DNA from: Cytophagales bacterium
GTDB taxonomy: Bacteria > Bacteroidota > Bacteroidia > Cytophagales > Microscillaceae
Length of the DNA: 44,021 nucleotides
Reading direction: 5' to 3'
Assembly (NCBI GenBank): GCA_004293905.1
Contig: RDZE01000032.1
Coordinates: forward strand, 1 to 44,021
Shown here in pieces: positions 8,107 to 16,532 of the stretch (positions are counted from its first letter, which is position 1; the number at the start of each line of letters is the position of its first letter). Made by a program: the position numbers and the translations under genes. The notes below the pieces were generated by a model. It was not told where the DNA came from and ran no database searches. It was given only the letters and a program-made list of their open reading frames with translations.

Positions 8107-10710
8107 ATGAAATGGTTGCATTGTATTCTTGTAATGAGTTGTATTGTAGGCTTTAATTTCTATTTACAAGCACAAACTCAAATTTTTGAAGGAGCTACCA
8201 ACGTAGGAGCTACTGCCATTGCGCCCTACCCCGAAAGAGAACTTTGTGGTACGGGCATTACACTGACAGCAAACAATGCTGGTGCTACCAATTATAAGTG
8301 GTTCGTAGAAGGGGCACTCATTAGTAGTAGCAATACGCATACAGTTACCCCCGTAGAAATTAATACTTACAACGCAGGAGTAGGCTACGCTACCTACAGT
8401 GTACGTGCTTTCGATGCAGGCGGCACACCCGTAGGAGCAGAGGTATATGTGATTTACTATATTCGCTCTGCGGCTACCATTACTTACACAGGCTCTCCTA
8501 CATTTTGTACCAGTGGTTCTGTATTATTAACTGCTACTGTGCCCAATGGCTCACCTACTTATCAATGGTATCGCAACAGTACATTGATTGTCGGGGCAAC
8601 TGCCAGCACCTACAATGCCACTCTTGGTGGCGATTATTTTGTGATGACGAATTATGGTTGTGGTAGTTTTAGCTCTCCTATAGTAACAGTAACCGAAGTT
8701 ACAGGTGCTCCTTCTGGATTAACACTTAGCTCGGCTGATGGTACTAATCGGCGTTGTGCGGGGGGGAGTTTGCAACTCAACTCATCTTTGGCAGTAGGCG
8801 CGCAGGTATCGTATCAATGGTACAGAGGCAGTGTAGCTCCGGGCAATGAAATCGTAGGTGCTACCTCTAATACCTATACCGTAGGCAGTGCCGAAGTATT
8901 GCCTACTACTTATTGGCTTCAAGCTACTAACGGCTGCGGAAGCACAAGCGCATCATTAACAGTAAGCGCAGATGCAGCCCCTACAGCCTTAAATGTTCCA
9001 AGTCCTACGCCCTCGAGCACCATTTGCGAAGGACAAACCGCTACTTTGCAAGTAGTAAGCGTTACTAATTCAGGAAGCGTAATTTTGGGCTATGAATGGT
9101 ACAAAGATGGGGTATTGGTAGCCAATAGTCCAAGCAATTTATACACTGCCACAGAAAGTGGTACTTATACGGCAAAAGCCTACAATAAATGTGGAAGTAC
9201 CCCTTTTTCAACTGCCAGAGTCGTTACCGTAATCAAACCTCCTACTACAGCATTCATTGGCTTCGACGATTCACCCACATTGGGTTGTGGTAGAACTCAA
9301 GTGCGCCTCTATGCCAATTCTAACGGAACTCCCTCTGGATTGATTGTTTATGATTGGTATCTCAATAATGTTTTGGTACATACAGGGGCTTTTTATGATG
9401 CAACTTCAGTAGGCTCTTATTATATCACTGCGCGCGAAAATTCTGGACTTAATTGTGCTACACCCATACAGTCAAGTGCTATTAGTGTAACTACGGTTTC
9501 GTCCCCACCTACCAATGTTTCTTTTAAAATAGTCAATTCTAATCCTTGTGGTGGCAATGTAGAGTTCGAGGCACAAGCCTCAGGCGAAGTGAGTGCTTTC
9601 CAATGGTACAAAGATGGGGCAATCGTGCTCACTACACTTTCTAAAACGTATACCGCCACACTCAGCGGGGTTTATTCTGTAAGGGCTATCAATGCTTGCG
9701 GCAATACCCCCCAAACTACAGGCATTGCAGTCAATATCAATGTATCTGCTCTTACACAACCCAATATAGTACTCATAGGAGGAACAAATACGACTTGCAA
9801 AGGCGCAAAAATCACCCTCAGCGCGCAAGTATCGGGCAATATAGGCGTACCTACTTATCGCTGGTTTCGAAACAATCAACTCATACAAGGCGCAACCAAT
9901 GCCACTTATGATGCCACCGAATCGGGTAACTATGTGGTAGAAACTGCCGATGGAGCTTGTGCAAAACTTTCTAACCCACAAGAAATTATCATACAAGAAG
10001 TACCCGATGTGATTCTTTCGCACAGTGGTAAAACTAAATTTTGCGAGGGCGATAGCCTCATTATCAAAGCACTTTCTAACGACAACACACTCACTTATAC
10101 TTGGTCTATAGGTACGCAGGTAGTTGGTACAGGCAACACTTATGTAGCCAAAATAGTAGGGGCATACATCATCAATCTGACTGCTAAAAATGTATGTGGA
10201 GGCACTAAAACCTATTCTTTAGCCTTAGAAATCACCTCTAATAACCCTCCCAAAGTAGAAATCGTAAATGGCAATTTACGTACTTTGGAGTCAGCACTCT
10301 ATTATCAATGGCGTTTTAATGGAAAACCCATTGTAGGAGCTAACACATCTACACATACTCCCTTAGACGAAGGGCTCTACTCCGTAGTACTTACCAATCA
10401 GATTGGCTGTTCGCGAGTTTCCGAAGAAATTAACATCAAAGGAAAAAGAAATACAGAACAAAGCGAATGGGTTTGGATTAGCCCTAACCCCAATGTAGGT
10501 AATTTCGAAATCAGCATTCTCAGTGCTGAAAATAGCACCATCGCTCTTTACGATAATCAAGGCAGATTGGTAGTAGAAAAAAATATCATTAAACACAACA
10601 CAACCTCTACCGAAGAAAGTATACAACTCAGCAATATTGCGCGAGGGTTGTACGTACTTAAAGTAATTTCAGGAGGAAGAACCACCCAAAAAAGAATTAT
10701 TGTTCAATAA
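8107..10710 (+). CDS. Secreted Ig-like repeat protein with T9SS C-terminal sorting domain
   Basis: An 867-residue extracellular protein. Residues 1-22 form a signal peptide ending in LQAQ. The body (about 30-780) holds eight or nine Ig-like beta-sandwich repeats of about 80 residues, each with a core W in YQWYRNS/FQWYKDG, a YxATxSGxYxV strand and a paired NxCG cysteine near the end. The last 80 residues are a type IX sorting domain: SPNPNVGNFEISI, IALYDNQGRLV, RGLYVLKVISGG, ending in RIIVQ. Such proteins cross the outer membrane through the Por/Spr system and are attached or released. A surface adhesin is plausible, but no enzyme domain is seen. The nitroreductase gene follows with no gap. 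Confidence 0.9.
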   Translation: MKWLHCILVMSCIVGFNFYLQAQTQIFEGATNVGATAIAPYPERELCGTGITLTANNAGATNYKWFVEGALISSSNTHTVTPVEINTYNAGVGYATYSVRAFDAGGTPVGAEVYVIYYIRSAATITYTGSPTFCTSGSVLLTATVPNGSPTYQWYRNSTLIVGATASTYNATLGGDYFVMTNYGCGSFSSPIVTVTEVTGAPSGLTLSSADGTNRRCAGGSLQLNSSLAVGAQVSYQWYRGSVAPGNEIVGATSNTYTVGSAEVLPTTYWLQATNGCGSTSASLTVSADAAPTALNVPSPTPSSTICEGQTATLQVVSVTNSGSVILGYEWYKDGVLVANSPSNLYTATESGTYTAKAYNKCGSTPFSTARVVTVIKPPTTAFIGFDDSPTLGCGRTQVRLYANSNGTPSGLIVYDWYLNNVLVHTGAFYDATSVGSYYITARENSGLNCATPIQSSAISVTTVSSPPTNVSFKIVNSNPCGGNVEFEAQASGEVSAFQWYKDGAIVLTTLSKTYTATLSGVYSVRAINACGNTPQTTGIAVNINVSALTQPNIVLIGGTNTTCKGAKITLSAQVSGNIGVPTYRWFRNNQLIQGATNATYDATESGNYVVETADGACAKLSNPQEIIIQEVPDVILSHSGKTKFCEGDSLIIKALSNDNTLTYTWSIGTQVVGTGNTYVAKIVGAYIINLTAKNVCGGTKTYSLALEITSNNPPKVEIVNGNLRTLESALYYQWRFNGKPIVGANTSTHTPLDEGLYSVVLTNQIGCSRVSEEINIKGKRNTEQSEWVWISPNPNVGNFEISILSAENSTIALYDNQGRLVVEKNIIKHNTTSTEESIQLSNIARGLYVLKVISGGRTTQKRIIVQ

Positions 10711-11391
10711 ATGCCTTCGATACGTGATATGCAAAAGATGATTCAATACCAAAAAGAAACCTTTTCCGAAGCAACCATGCTCAGTAGAAGCCAACAATTT
10801 TATCATTGGCTTGATGGCAGACGTACCGTAAGAGAATTTTCTGACCAACCCATTCATAAGGCAGTCATAGAGAATATTATTTTAGCCGCCTCTACTGCCC
10901 CCTCTGGCGCACACAAACAACCTTGGTTCTTTTGTGCCGTATCTGACCCCGCCATCAAAAAAGAAATTAGAACCTTAGCAGAAAAAGAAGAGTACGAAAA
11001 TTACCATGGGCGTATGTCAGAAGAATGGCTCGATGACCTCAAAGTATTTGGGACTGATTGGCATAAACCTTTTTTAGAAATAGCCCCTTGGCTCATTGTC
11101 ATTTTCCGAAAAAGCTATGAAATAGACGAAAACGGCAAAAAACACAATAACTACTATGTGCAAGAATCGGTAGGCATTGCTACAGGGCTTTTACTTTCTG
11201 CCATTCATCAAGCAGGCTTAGTAGCACTCACGCATACCCCAAGCCCTATGAATTTTTTAGCCAAAATACTCAATAGACCTGCCGAAGAGAAGCCCTTTTT
11301 GCTCATACCCGTAGGTTATCCTGTGGCAAATACACAAGTACCCGACCTGAAAAGAAAAACACTTTCAGAAATGAGTTATTTTTACGAATAA
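10711..11391 (+). CDS. Nitroreductase-family flavoprotein (iodotyrosine deiodinase-like branch)
   Basis: A 226-residue FMN-dependent oxidoreductase of the nitroreductase fold. Seen: the N-terminal FMN-binding RRTVREFSDQP, then ASTAPSGAHKQPWFF, the active-site lid region EEYENYHGRMSEEWLDDL, and the C-terminal GLLLSAIHQAGLVALTHTPSPM, which fits the deiodinase-like subgroup better than NfsB. The substrate is not predictable. The ATG follows the stop of the Ig-repeat gene with no base between (TAAATG), so they form a transcriptional and probably translationally coupled unit despite the lack of an obvious functional link. Confidence 0.85.
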   Translation: MPSIRDMQKMIQYQKETFSEATMLSRSQQFYHWLDGRRTVREFSDQPIHKAVIENIILAASTAPSGAHKQPWFFCAVSDPAIKKEIRTLAEKEEYENYHGRMSEEWLDDLKVFGTDWHKPFLEIAPWLIVIFRKSYEIDENGKKHNNYYVQESVGIATGLLLSAIHQAGLVALTHTPSPMNFLAKILNRPAEEKPFLLIPVGYPVANTQVPDLKRKTLSEMSYFYE

Positions 11392-11408
11392 CAATAAAAT
11401 GATAAAAC

Positions 11409-13613
11409 CTACCAATTCAGCCAATAGGTCAATTTTAGCACCAAAGCCCTGTTTTTAGTACGAAAATCATCAGGGAAATAATTATCTGTATAAACAATAA
11501 ACAAATCTGAAACAGGTTTGAACCGCCATTGGAAACGAGCGTTCAAATTCACATTATCACTTTGGTTGTTATACTGCATAAAAAGCGTGAAAAACAAACT
11601 ACGTGTAAAAGTAAAATCTATGCGAGGACTGATGAGCAACAAATCAGCGGTAGAGTAGGGGGCAGGGAGCGCAATCTGATTATAACTCATACTCAGCGAA
11701 AAACTGCCATAAGGTTGCACCCGATAAGCCATATTCCCCTCCACATTGAACAATGTACCATTATAATAACCCTGATACCCCGAACTAATCCCCCAAGTGA
11801 ATAATTTACGATAGTTAGAATTAAAACTTGCATAAATGGCTTGCGTAGTATATTCAGTGCCACTCAACAAAGGAATACCTCCTGTATTGCTTGGGTCAAA
11901 ATCGAAAAACAAACGAATATACTCATTGCCCGCATACACTCCAAACGAAGAAGTATTCATAAACTCTATTTCATAAGAAAGCTCCGTATATTGGTCAGTG
12001 AGTTTCCATTCCGTATCCCAAAAGAAATTAGTATAAATACCCGGACCGTGATTATTGATAATAGGGTTCTCTTTTTTAGGATAAAAACGGTAGAAAATAG
12101 AAGGCTCTAAACGCCAATGATTTTTACGTGGCACAAACCCAACATCTGCCTGATAGTTTTTACCTACATATTCATGATTCCAAGAAATAGTCCAATTGGG
12201 CGTTTTGTATTGCAAAAATGAAGCGTGGGCATATTGTTCGTGTAAATTTTTGGGGCTAAGGCTTTGGTGGTAAAAAAACTTCCCAATCCACCTACCATTT
12301 TTTGAAGCCAAGTTATAATCTAACCCTATCACTCTGTTAAAATCTCTTTCGTTCCAAATAAACTCACTCACACTATCAGAAGTAGTTTGCCTATTGACGG
12401 CAATAAAAGCAATATTCGAGCGGTCAAAAACCTTGCGTTGTACGGCTGCTACAGTATAATTTTGCCCCTCTATACCCTTTGTTGGTACTCTTGTGGTTTG
12501 CATATTCAGCAAGCCAACACGCCAATTTTTATTCAATTTACCACTCAAGCGCAAACCATAAGCGATAGGGTTTTGAACGATTTGTTTGGTTGTAGTATCG
12601 AAGCCAATTCCAATACGCCTTGAAAAAAAAGGACGAATACGACTGAACCCAAAACGCGCAAAAAGGTCAGCATTTTCTAAAAAAAACTGCCTACGTTCGG
12701 GAAAAAAAATCTCAAAACGCTCTAAATTGGTTACTTGTCTATCTACCTCTACCTGCGAAAAATCGGGGTTAAAGGTAATGTCTAAATTCAAAGAAGAGGT
12801 AACGGCTATTTTGGCATCAGCCCCATAGTTTGAGCTTATTTTTTCGGGCTCATCTTTCAAATAATCTTTACTTGCCGCTCCCGTAACATAAGGTATAATA
12901 ACAGCATTCAAACCCGTTTTGGGTAATGGTTCGCCCCAAAAAACTTCACCTGTAAAAGCCAAATTAGTCAAGCGAAAACTTCTTGGCACAGGCACCCAAG
13001 ACGATAGTTCATTGGCTTTGTAATTGATGCGTGCAAAGTTGATACCCCAAGGTGCATCGCCACTTTTGTAACGAATTGTTTTGAAAGGAATAGCCATTTC
13101 TACCACCCAATTATCAGCGTTGATACGTGCCGCCGAAAACCAACGGTTGTCCCAATCAGTATTGAGATTGTCGCCACCATCTGACATCAAAGCCTCTCTT
13201 TGCACCCCATAGGGCGTAACACCGAAAGTAAAGCCATTCGTCTTGTCGCCAAACGTATCTATGTACACTCCCACAAAATCATTGCGCCCACCGTCAAAAT
13301 CCCTTCTTAACGATTGTACCACAAATTTCTTATCCATGTCTTTGTCATGGCATATAAAAGCGATGTAGAGAAAATCTGCATCATAACTAATCATCGCTTC
13401 TGTTTGGCTTTTGGCAAAAGCAGTATCATAGGGAAAAGTCAGAAAGAAGTCACTTGCTTTTTGTGCACTTTTCCAAGTTTCCTCTTCTAACACACCATCA
13501 ATATTAATGGCTTCTTGAGTTCTGAAAACATTTAACTCATAGCTCTTTTGTGCTTTTGCAAAATGACCCAAAAAAAGCAGTAAGAATAAAAAGGACAAAA
13601 AATAAAATTTCAT
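11409..13613 (-). CDS. DUF5916 outer-membrane beta-barrel protein with CBM9-like N-terminus
   Basis: A 734-residue exported protein. A signal peptide ends at AKAQ (residue 22). Residues 30-220 look like a family-9 carbohydrate-binding-like sandwich (INIDGVLEEETWKSA, then SYDADFLYIAFICHDKD). The rest is the DUF5916 region, with repeated alternating aromatic/polar strands typical of an outer-membrane beta-barrel, ending in LKLTYWLNW with a terminal aromatic residue. DUF5916 members are widespread in Bacteroidota; some sit with peptidases or sugar-use genes, but no exact role is established. It starts 38 nt after the rlpA-like gene on the same strand without a clear promoter, so the two are likely one operon. 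Confidence 0.85.
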   Translation of the reverse strand: MKFYFLSFLFLLLFLGHFAKAQKSYELNVFRTQEAINIDGVLEEETWKSAQKASDFFLTFPYDTAFAKSQTEAMISYDADFLYIAFICHDKDMDKKFVVQSLRRDFDGGRNDFVGVYIDTFGDKTNGFTFGVTPYGVQREALMSDGGDNLNTDWDNRWFSAARINADNWVVEMAIPFKTIRYKSGDAPWGINFARINYKANELSSWVPVPRSFRLTNLAFTGEVFWGEPLPKTGLNAVIIPYVTGAASKDYLKDEPEKISSNYGADAKIAVTSSLNLDITFNPDFSQVEVDRQVTNLERFEIFFPERRQFFLENADLFARFGFSRIRPFFSRRIGIGFDTTTKQIVQNPIAYGLRLSGKLNKNWRVGLLNMQTTRVPTKGIEGQNYTVAAVQRKVFDRSNIAFIAVNRQTTSDSVSEFIWNERDFNRVIGLDYNLASKNGRWIGKFFYHQSLSPKNLHEQYAHASFLQYKTPNWTISWNHEYVGKNYQADVGFVPRKNHWRLEPSIFYRFYPKKENPIINNHGPGIYTNFFWDTEWKLTDQYTELSYEIEFMNTSSFGVYAGNEYIRLFFDFDPSNTGGIPLLSGTEYTTQAIYASFNSNYRKLFTWGISSGYQGYYNGTLFNVEGNMAYRVQPYGSFSLSMSYNQIALPAPYSTADLLLISPRIDFTFTRSLFFTLFMQYNNQSDNVNLNARFQWRFKPVSDLFIVYTDNYFPDDFRTKNRALVLKLTYWLNW

Positions 13614-13651
13614 AAAAAATGTATAGTGATAAATAAATAAAACGAAAAAAA

Positions 13652-14413
13652 TCAGTAAGAACCTGACGCAAGATGCGTTTTTACAAATCCTTCAAAACCA
13701 CGTTCTTTCAACTTTTCAAGTAAGCGCACGGCTTCCGATTGTTGCATATACATGCCTACTAACACTTTATAAAGCACTTTGCCATTGCTCTCCACTACCT
13801 GCACAAAAACAGGTTCTACGGCTGCCCCCGAAACAGTATTGCAAAGTTCTTTGGCATTTTCTAAGGTACTGAAAACACCCAATTGTACGCCATAACCTTT
13901 TGTTTGGCGCAGCGTACCTTCTGGGCTAAAAGTATGTCCTACGGAAAAAGGAGGCGTTTTTTGATAACTTTGATTGGTTTGTGTATTGATGAACTGCTCC
14001 TCATTTCCCTGCTCGAGCTCCGCCTCTATGTCGGGGTCAATACTTATTTTTCCATTAAAACCTACCACCCGCAACTCTACTTTGGCAGTGCCCGTAGAAG
14101 TGAGTCCGATGCGTTGTGCTGCTGCCTTCGACATATCCAAAATACGCCCATGCGCATAAGGTCCTCGGTCAATGATGCGCACAATTACCTTCTTTTGGTT
14201 AGATAGATTGGTAATCAAAACCATCGTATTGAAAGGAAGTTTTCGGTGCGATGCCACCAATTGTGTATTATCAAAACGCTCACCACTGGCGGTTTCGCGC
14301 CCGTCAAATTTATCAATATAATAAGAAGCTATCCCTGTTTCTGTATTGTTTTGTGCAAAAATAAGGCTATGCGAGCACCACACAAAACCAAACAAAAAGG
14401 CAATATATTTCAT
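13652..14413 (-). CDS. rlpA: RlpA-like double-psi beta-barrel protein with SPOR domain
   Basis: A 253-residue exported protein. The signal peptide ends at IFAQ (residue 21). Residues 25-120 are the RlpA double-psi beta-barrel (GIASYYIDKFDGRETASGE, the FNTMVLITNL segment, VRIIDRGPYAHGRILDMS). Residues 170-250 are a SPOR domain (YGVQLGVFSTLENAKELC, VYKVLVGMY-type repeat), which binds denuded glycan strands at the septum. Some RlpA proteins are lytic transglycosylases; whether this one keeps activity is not shown. There is no lipobox, so it is probably soluble in the periplasm. It is first gene of a likely two-gene unit with the DUF5916 gene. Confidence 0.92.
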   Translation of the reverse strand: MKYIAFLFGFVWCSHSLIFAQNNTETGIASYYIDKFDGRETASGERFDNTQLVASHRKLPFNTMVLITNLSNQKKVIVRIIDRGPYAHGRILDMSKAAAQRIGLTSTGTAKVELRVVGFNGKISIDPDIEAELEQGNEEQFINTQTNQSYQKTPPFSVGHTFSPEGTLRQTKGYGVQLGVFSTLENAKELCNTVSGAAVEPVFVQVVESNGKVLYKVLVGMYMQQSEAVRLLEKLKERGFEGFVKTHLASGSY

Positions 14414-14442
14414 AAGAAAGGGCTAAGACTTTAATTTTTTAG

Positions 14443-14450
14443 CAAAATTA
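14443..14450 (-). promoter_or_regulatory. -7 promoter element (TAATTTTG) of rlpA
   Basis: An exact TAnnTTTG match on the minus strand, 29 bp upstream of the rlpA ATG. No matching -33 TTG is seen at 19-21 bp. Confidence 0.5.
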
Positions 14451-14472
14451 CTACTTTCTTATCAAAACTCTT

Positions 14473-14502
14473 TTGTAAGTTGAAAATAATATTATAAATT
14501 TA
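14473..14502 (+). promoter_or_regulatory. Promoter of the PUR-family gene
   Basis: TTG (14473-14475), exact 19 bp spacer, TAAATTTA (14495-14502). The predicted transcript starts about 23 nt before the GTG start codon. Confidence 0.6.
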
Positions 14503-14531
14503 CCAATTGAAAATAAAATTGTAGTAAAAGC

Positions 14532-14864
14532 GTGGAAGAAAACAAAGACAAATCAGAGCTATACTCAAAGCGAGTAAAAGCCTCAAAACGTACTTATTTC
14601 TTTGATATCAAACCAACAAGAGGGAATGATTACTACCTCACCATCACGGAAAGCAAAAAACGCTACCAAGATGAAGGTTTTGTGTACGAAAAACACAAAA
14701 TATTTCTCTACAAAGAAGATTTCGAAACCTTCATAGAATCGTTGAAAGAAGCAGTAGAATTTGCACAACGCGAAATCGAGCCTGAGCCTGAAAAACAAAA
14801 TGGCTACGATTATTCTACTACCCCCGAAAACGAAGATGACGGCGAAGAACTCAAATGGGATTAG
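14532..14864 (+). CDS. PUR-family nucleic-acid-binding protein (DUF3276)
   Basis: A 110-residue bacterial PUR-repeat protein. The PUR core (KRTYFFDIKPTRGNDYYLTITE, residues 19-40; then YEKHKIFLYKEDFETFIESL) has the one beta-sheet/one helix layout of Pur-alpha repeats, followed by an acidic tail rich in Glu and Asp. The family binds single-stranded, purine-rich RNA or DNA, and is almost universal in Bacteroidota as a small single-domain protein. The start is GTG; no ATG is available in frame, and the residues after it match the usual N-terminus. It has its own promoter and a strong hairpin after it. Confidence 0.9.
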   Translation: MEENKDKSELYSKRVKASKRTYFFDIKPTRGNDYYLTITESKKRYQDEGFVYEKHKIFLYKEDFETFIESLKEAVEFAQREIEPEPEKQNGYDYSTTPENEDDGEELKWD

Positions 14865-14903
14865 GGTCATTCGTAGGTTTTATCAAAAGTAGAAACTCTA
14901 TAC

Positions 14904-14934
14904 AAGTGCATGAAAAACGATTTTTCATGCACTT
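14904..14934 (+). terminator. Strong hairpin after the PUR-family gene
   Basis: A perfect 14-bp stem, 14904-14917 with 14921-14934, around a 3-nt CGA loop, 40 nt after the PUR stop. Only interrupted T residues follow (TTGCTTT), so it may be a terminator or an RNA-stabilising 3' hairpin. The in-frame upstream ATG of the rplY frame (14910) lies inside this stem and is therefore not credible. Confidence 0.65.
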
Positions 14935-15001
14935 TGCTTTCGAACTTAGCAAAACCCGAAAATAAATTAGTCAAAAATTTTTCACAGAAAAAAAGAAATG
15001 C

Positions 15002-15009
15002 TAACTTTG
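15002..15009 (+). promoter_or_regulatory. -7 promoter element (TAACTTTG) of rplY
   Basis: An exact TAnnTTTG match 32 bp before the ATG at 15042, with a TTC at 14981-14983 in the -33 region. It lies within the longer open frame and so supports the downstream start. Confidence 0.6.
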
Positions 15010-15041
15010 CACTCCGATTTTTGAAACCTCAAAGAAAAACC

Positions 15042-15617
15042 ATGAAAAGTGTAGAAATACTCGGTTATAAACGAGCCAATCTGAAAAAAAGCGAGGTAAA
15101 GCAATTGCGCGAGCAAGCCAATGTACCCTGCGTATTGTATGGAGGGAATGAACACGTGCAATTTTATGCACCTATGATCTTCTTCCGTGAATTGATTTAT
15201 ACTCCCGATGCCTATATCGTAAACCTCAATGTAGAAGGTGAAGAATACAAGGCTGTCCTACAAGAAGTGCAATTTCACCCCGTAAGTGAAATCATCTTAC
15301 ACGCAGATTTCTTAGTACTTGACGAAACAAAACCTGTTCGTATGGACATACCCGTGAAAATAGTAGGAACATCGCCCGGCGTACAAATAGGGGGCAAATT
15401 AGTAAGCAAAGTGCGTAAATTAAAAGTACGTGCCTTACCCAAAGATTTACCCGAAAACGTAATTATTGACGTTTCAAATCTCGAGTTGGGAAAATCTGTC
15501 AAGGTAAAAGACATTGCCAAAGCTGGCTATGAAATTCTTAACAGCCCCAATATTCCTGTAGTGAGTGTTGAAATACCTCGTGCATTGAAAGGAAAACAAA
15601 CAGGAGCCACTGAATAA
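15042..15617 (+). CDS. rplY: 50S ribosomal protein L25 / general stress protein Ctc
   Basis: A 191-residue long-form L25 (CTC type). Residues 1-95 are the 5S-rRNA-binding L25 domain (MKSVEILGYKRANL, VPCVLYGG, VQFHPVSEIILHADFLVL). Residues 96-185 are the C-terminal TL5/CTC beta domain (VRMDIPVKIVGTSPGVQIGG, LKVRALPKDLPENVIIDVSNL). The frame opens at 14910, but the promoter at 15002 and the MKSVEI start common to the family place the start at 15042. In many Bacteroidota rplY is paired with pth; here neither neighbour is pth, and the downstream gene is convergent. Confidence 0.95.
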   Translation: MKSVEILGYKRANLKKSEVKQLREQANVPCVLYGGNEHVQFYAPMIFFRELIYTPDAYIVNLNVEGEEYKAVLQEVQFHPVSEIILHADFLVLDETKPVRMDIPVKIVGTSPGVQIGGKLVSKVRKLKVRALPKDLPENVIIDVSNLELGKSVKVKDIAKAGYEILNSPNIPVVSVEIPRALKGKQTGATE

Positions 15618-15652
15618 GGTTTTTGTAGTATTTGCAAATATAGAAGCTCCAT

Positions 15653-15685
15653 TTTTTGGCTATTGGTTATAAAAATAGTCAAAAA
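15653..15685. terminator. AT-rich hairpin between convergent rplY and PARG-like genes
   Basis: TTTTTGGCTATT (15653-15664) pairs with AATAGTCAAAAA (15674-15685) with one G-T wobble and a 9-nt loop. The ends are A/T runs in both directions, consistent with a weak bidirectional terminator. Confidence 0.5.
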
Positions 15686-15695
15686 TTGGGGTTTT

Positions 15696-16532
15696 TCATT
15701 GTCCAAACCGTAGGGCAAATGCTTCGTAATTCTCTGTCTTTTTGTGCTGTGCATAAATAGCGAATACTACTCTGCGAAAAACGCCCCTAAATGGACTATC
15801 CTCACCAAACAATGCTTCGTAAAAGTATTGCGCTATGTCATGAGGGTTATTTTGAAAAACACCACACCCCCAAGCTCCTAATACCAATACCTCATGTTGG
15901 TACAAAGTTGCTACAGAAAGCAATTTTTTTAGTCTTTCGCGCATCACTGTAGCCATCATTGCTATATTATCGGGTTCTTGTCGCCTTACGACTCCCGCAT
16001 TGACCGCAGGCGATGTCAAAAAAGCTACAGTATAGTAATTTGCCAATAAAAGACCCTCATCATCTTTAAAAACAGGCACTTTAGGGGCATATATCATACG
16101 GTCAGAGTAGAGGCAAGTGCTGAGTGAGCGGTGCGCTTCATAATACTCTTTCTGAAATTTTGTAAGGCAGGGATACAAAGCCGAAGAACGTGCTAAACTC
16201 TCTTCCTGCGCTTGTGCGCCACCTAAAAAACCGCCTCCTGCATTGCGTGCAGAAGCAAAATTGAGTACAAATATATTTTTCTCACCCTCTTCATGTAGCC
16301 TTTTGCAAGCCGTAAGAGTACTTTCAGTTGTGAGTTCTATAGCAGTATTAAAAGAAGTAGGCATAGATTTGGGCAAGGATAAAGGTTGCTCATCGAAAAA
16401 AATACTTTGATTGATTGCCTCTTGAACAGCCTCATACAATAAAATTCTTTCTCCTTGTTGATTGATATAAAAGCCTTTTTCTATGCTTTCGAGGGTATCC
16501 TCAGCGGTGCTTATGCGTGTATTTTTTTTCAT
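15696..16532 (-). CDS. Bacterial-type poly(ADP-ribose) glycohydrolase, TIGR02452 family
   Basis: A 278-residue protein of the microbial-type PARG/DUF2263 macrodomain family, of the usual length. The PARG signature is complete: NFASARNAGGGFLGG (residues 91-105, GGG at 99-101) followed by Q109-E110-E111, with the second Glu as the expected catalytic acid. Also seen are YAPKVPVFKD and VLVLGAWGCGVFQNNP (phosphate-binding loop of the macrodomain). The reaction is removal of ADP-ribose chains from proteins or nucleic acids. Its ATG overlaps the stop of the LRR/BRCT-like gene (ATGA), which points to coupled translation. No PARP- or DarT-like transferase is visible in the window. Confidence 0.9.
   Translation of the reverse strand: MKKNTRISTAEDTLESIEKGFYINQQGERILLYEAVQEAINQSIFFDEQPLSLPKSMPTSFNTAIELTTESTLTACKRLHEEGEKNIFVLNFASARNAGGGFLGGAQAQEESLARSSALYPCLTKFQKEYYEAHRSLSTCLYSDRMIYAPKVPVFKDDEGLLLANYYTVAFLTSPAVNAGVVRRQEPDNIAMMATVMRERLKKLLSVATLYQHEVLVLGAWGCGVFQNNPHDIAQYFYEALFGEDSPFRGVFRRVVFAIYAQHKKTENYEAFALRFGQ

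Noticed and set aside
9580..10023. 147-codon minus-strand frame inside the Ig-repeat gene
   Set aside because: Shadow of a strongly repeated coding region; no start signals and no credible protein features.
8500..10300. Repeated motifs in the Ig-repeat gene as a possible CRISPR or DNA repeat array
   Set aside because: The similarity is at protein level with irregular spacing and an open frame; it fits diverged domain repeats.
14910..15041. Longer N-terminus for rplY (44 extra residues from ATG 14910)
   Set aside because: The ATG lies inside a perfect hairpin, a promoter element lies at 15002, and the family begins at MKSVEI-type residues.
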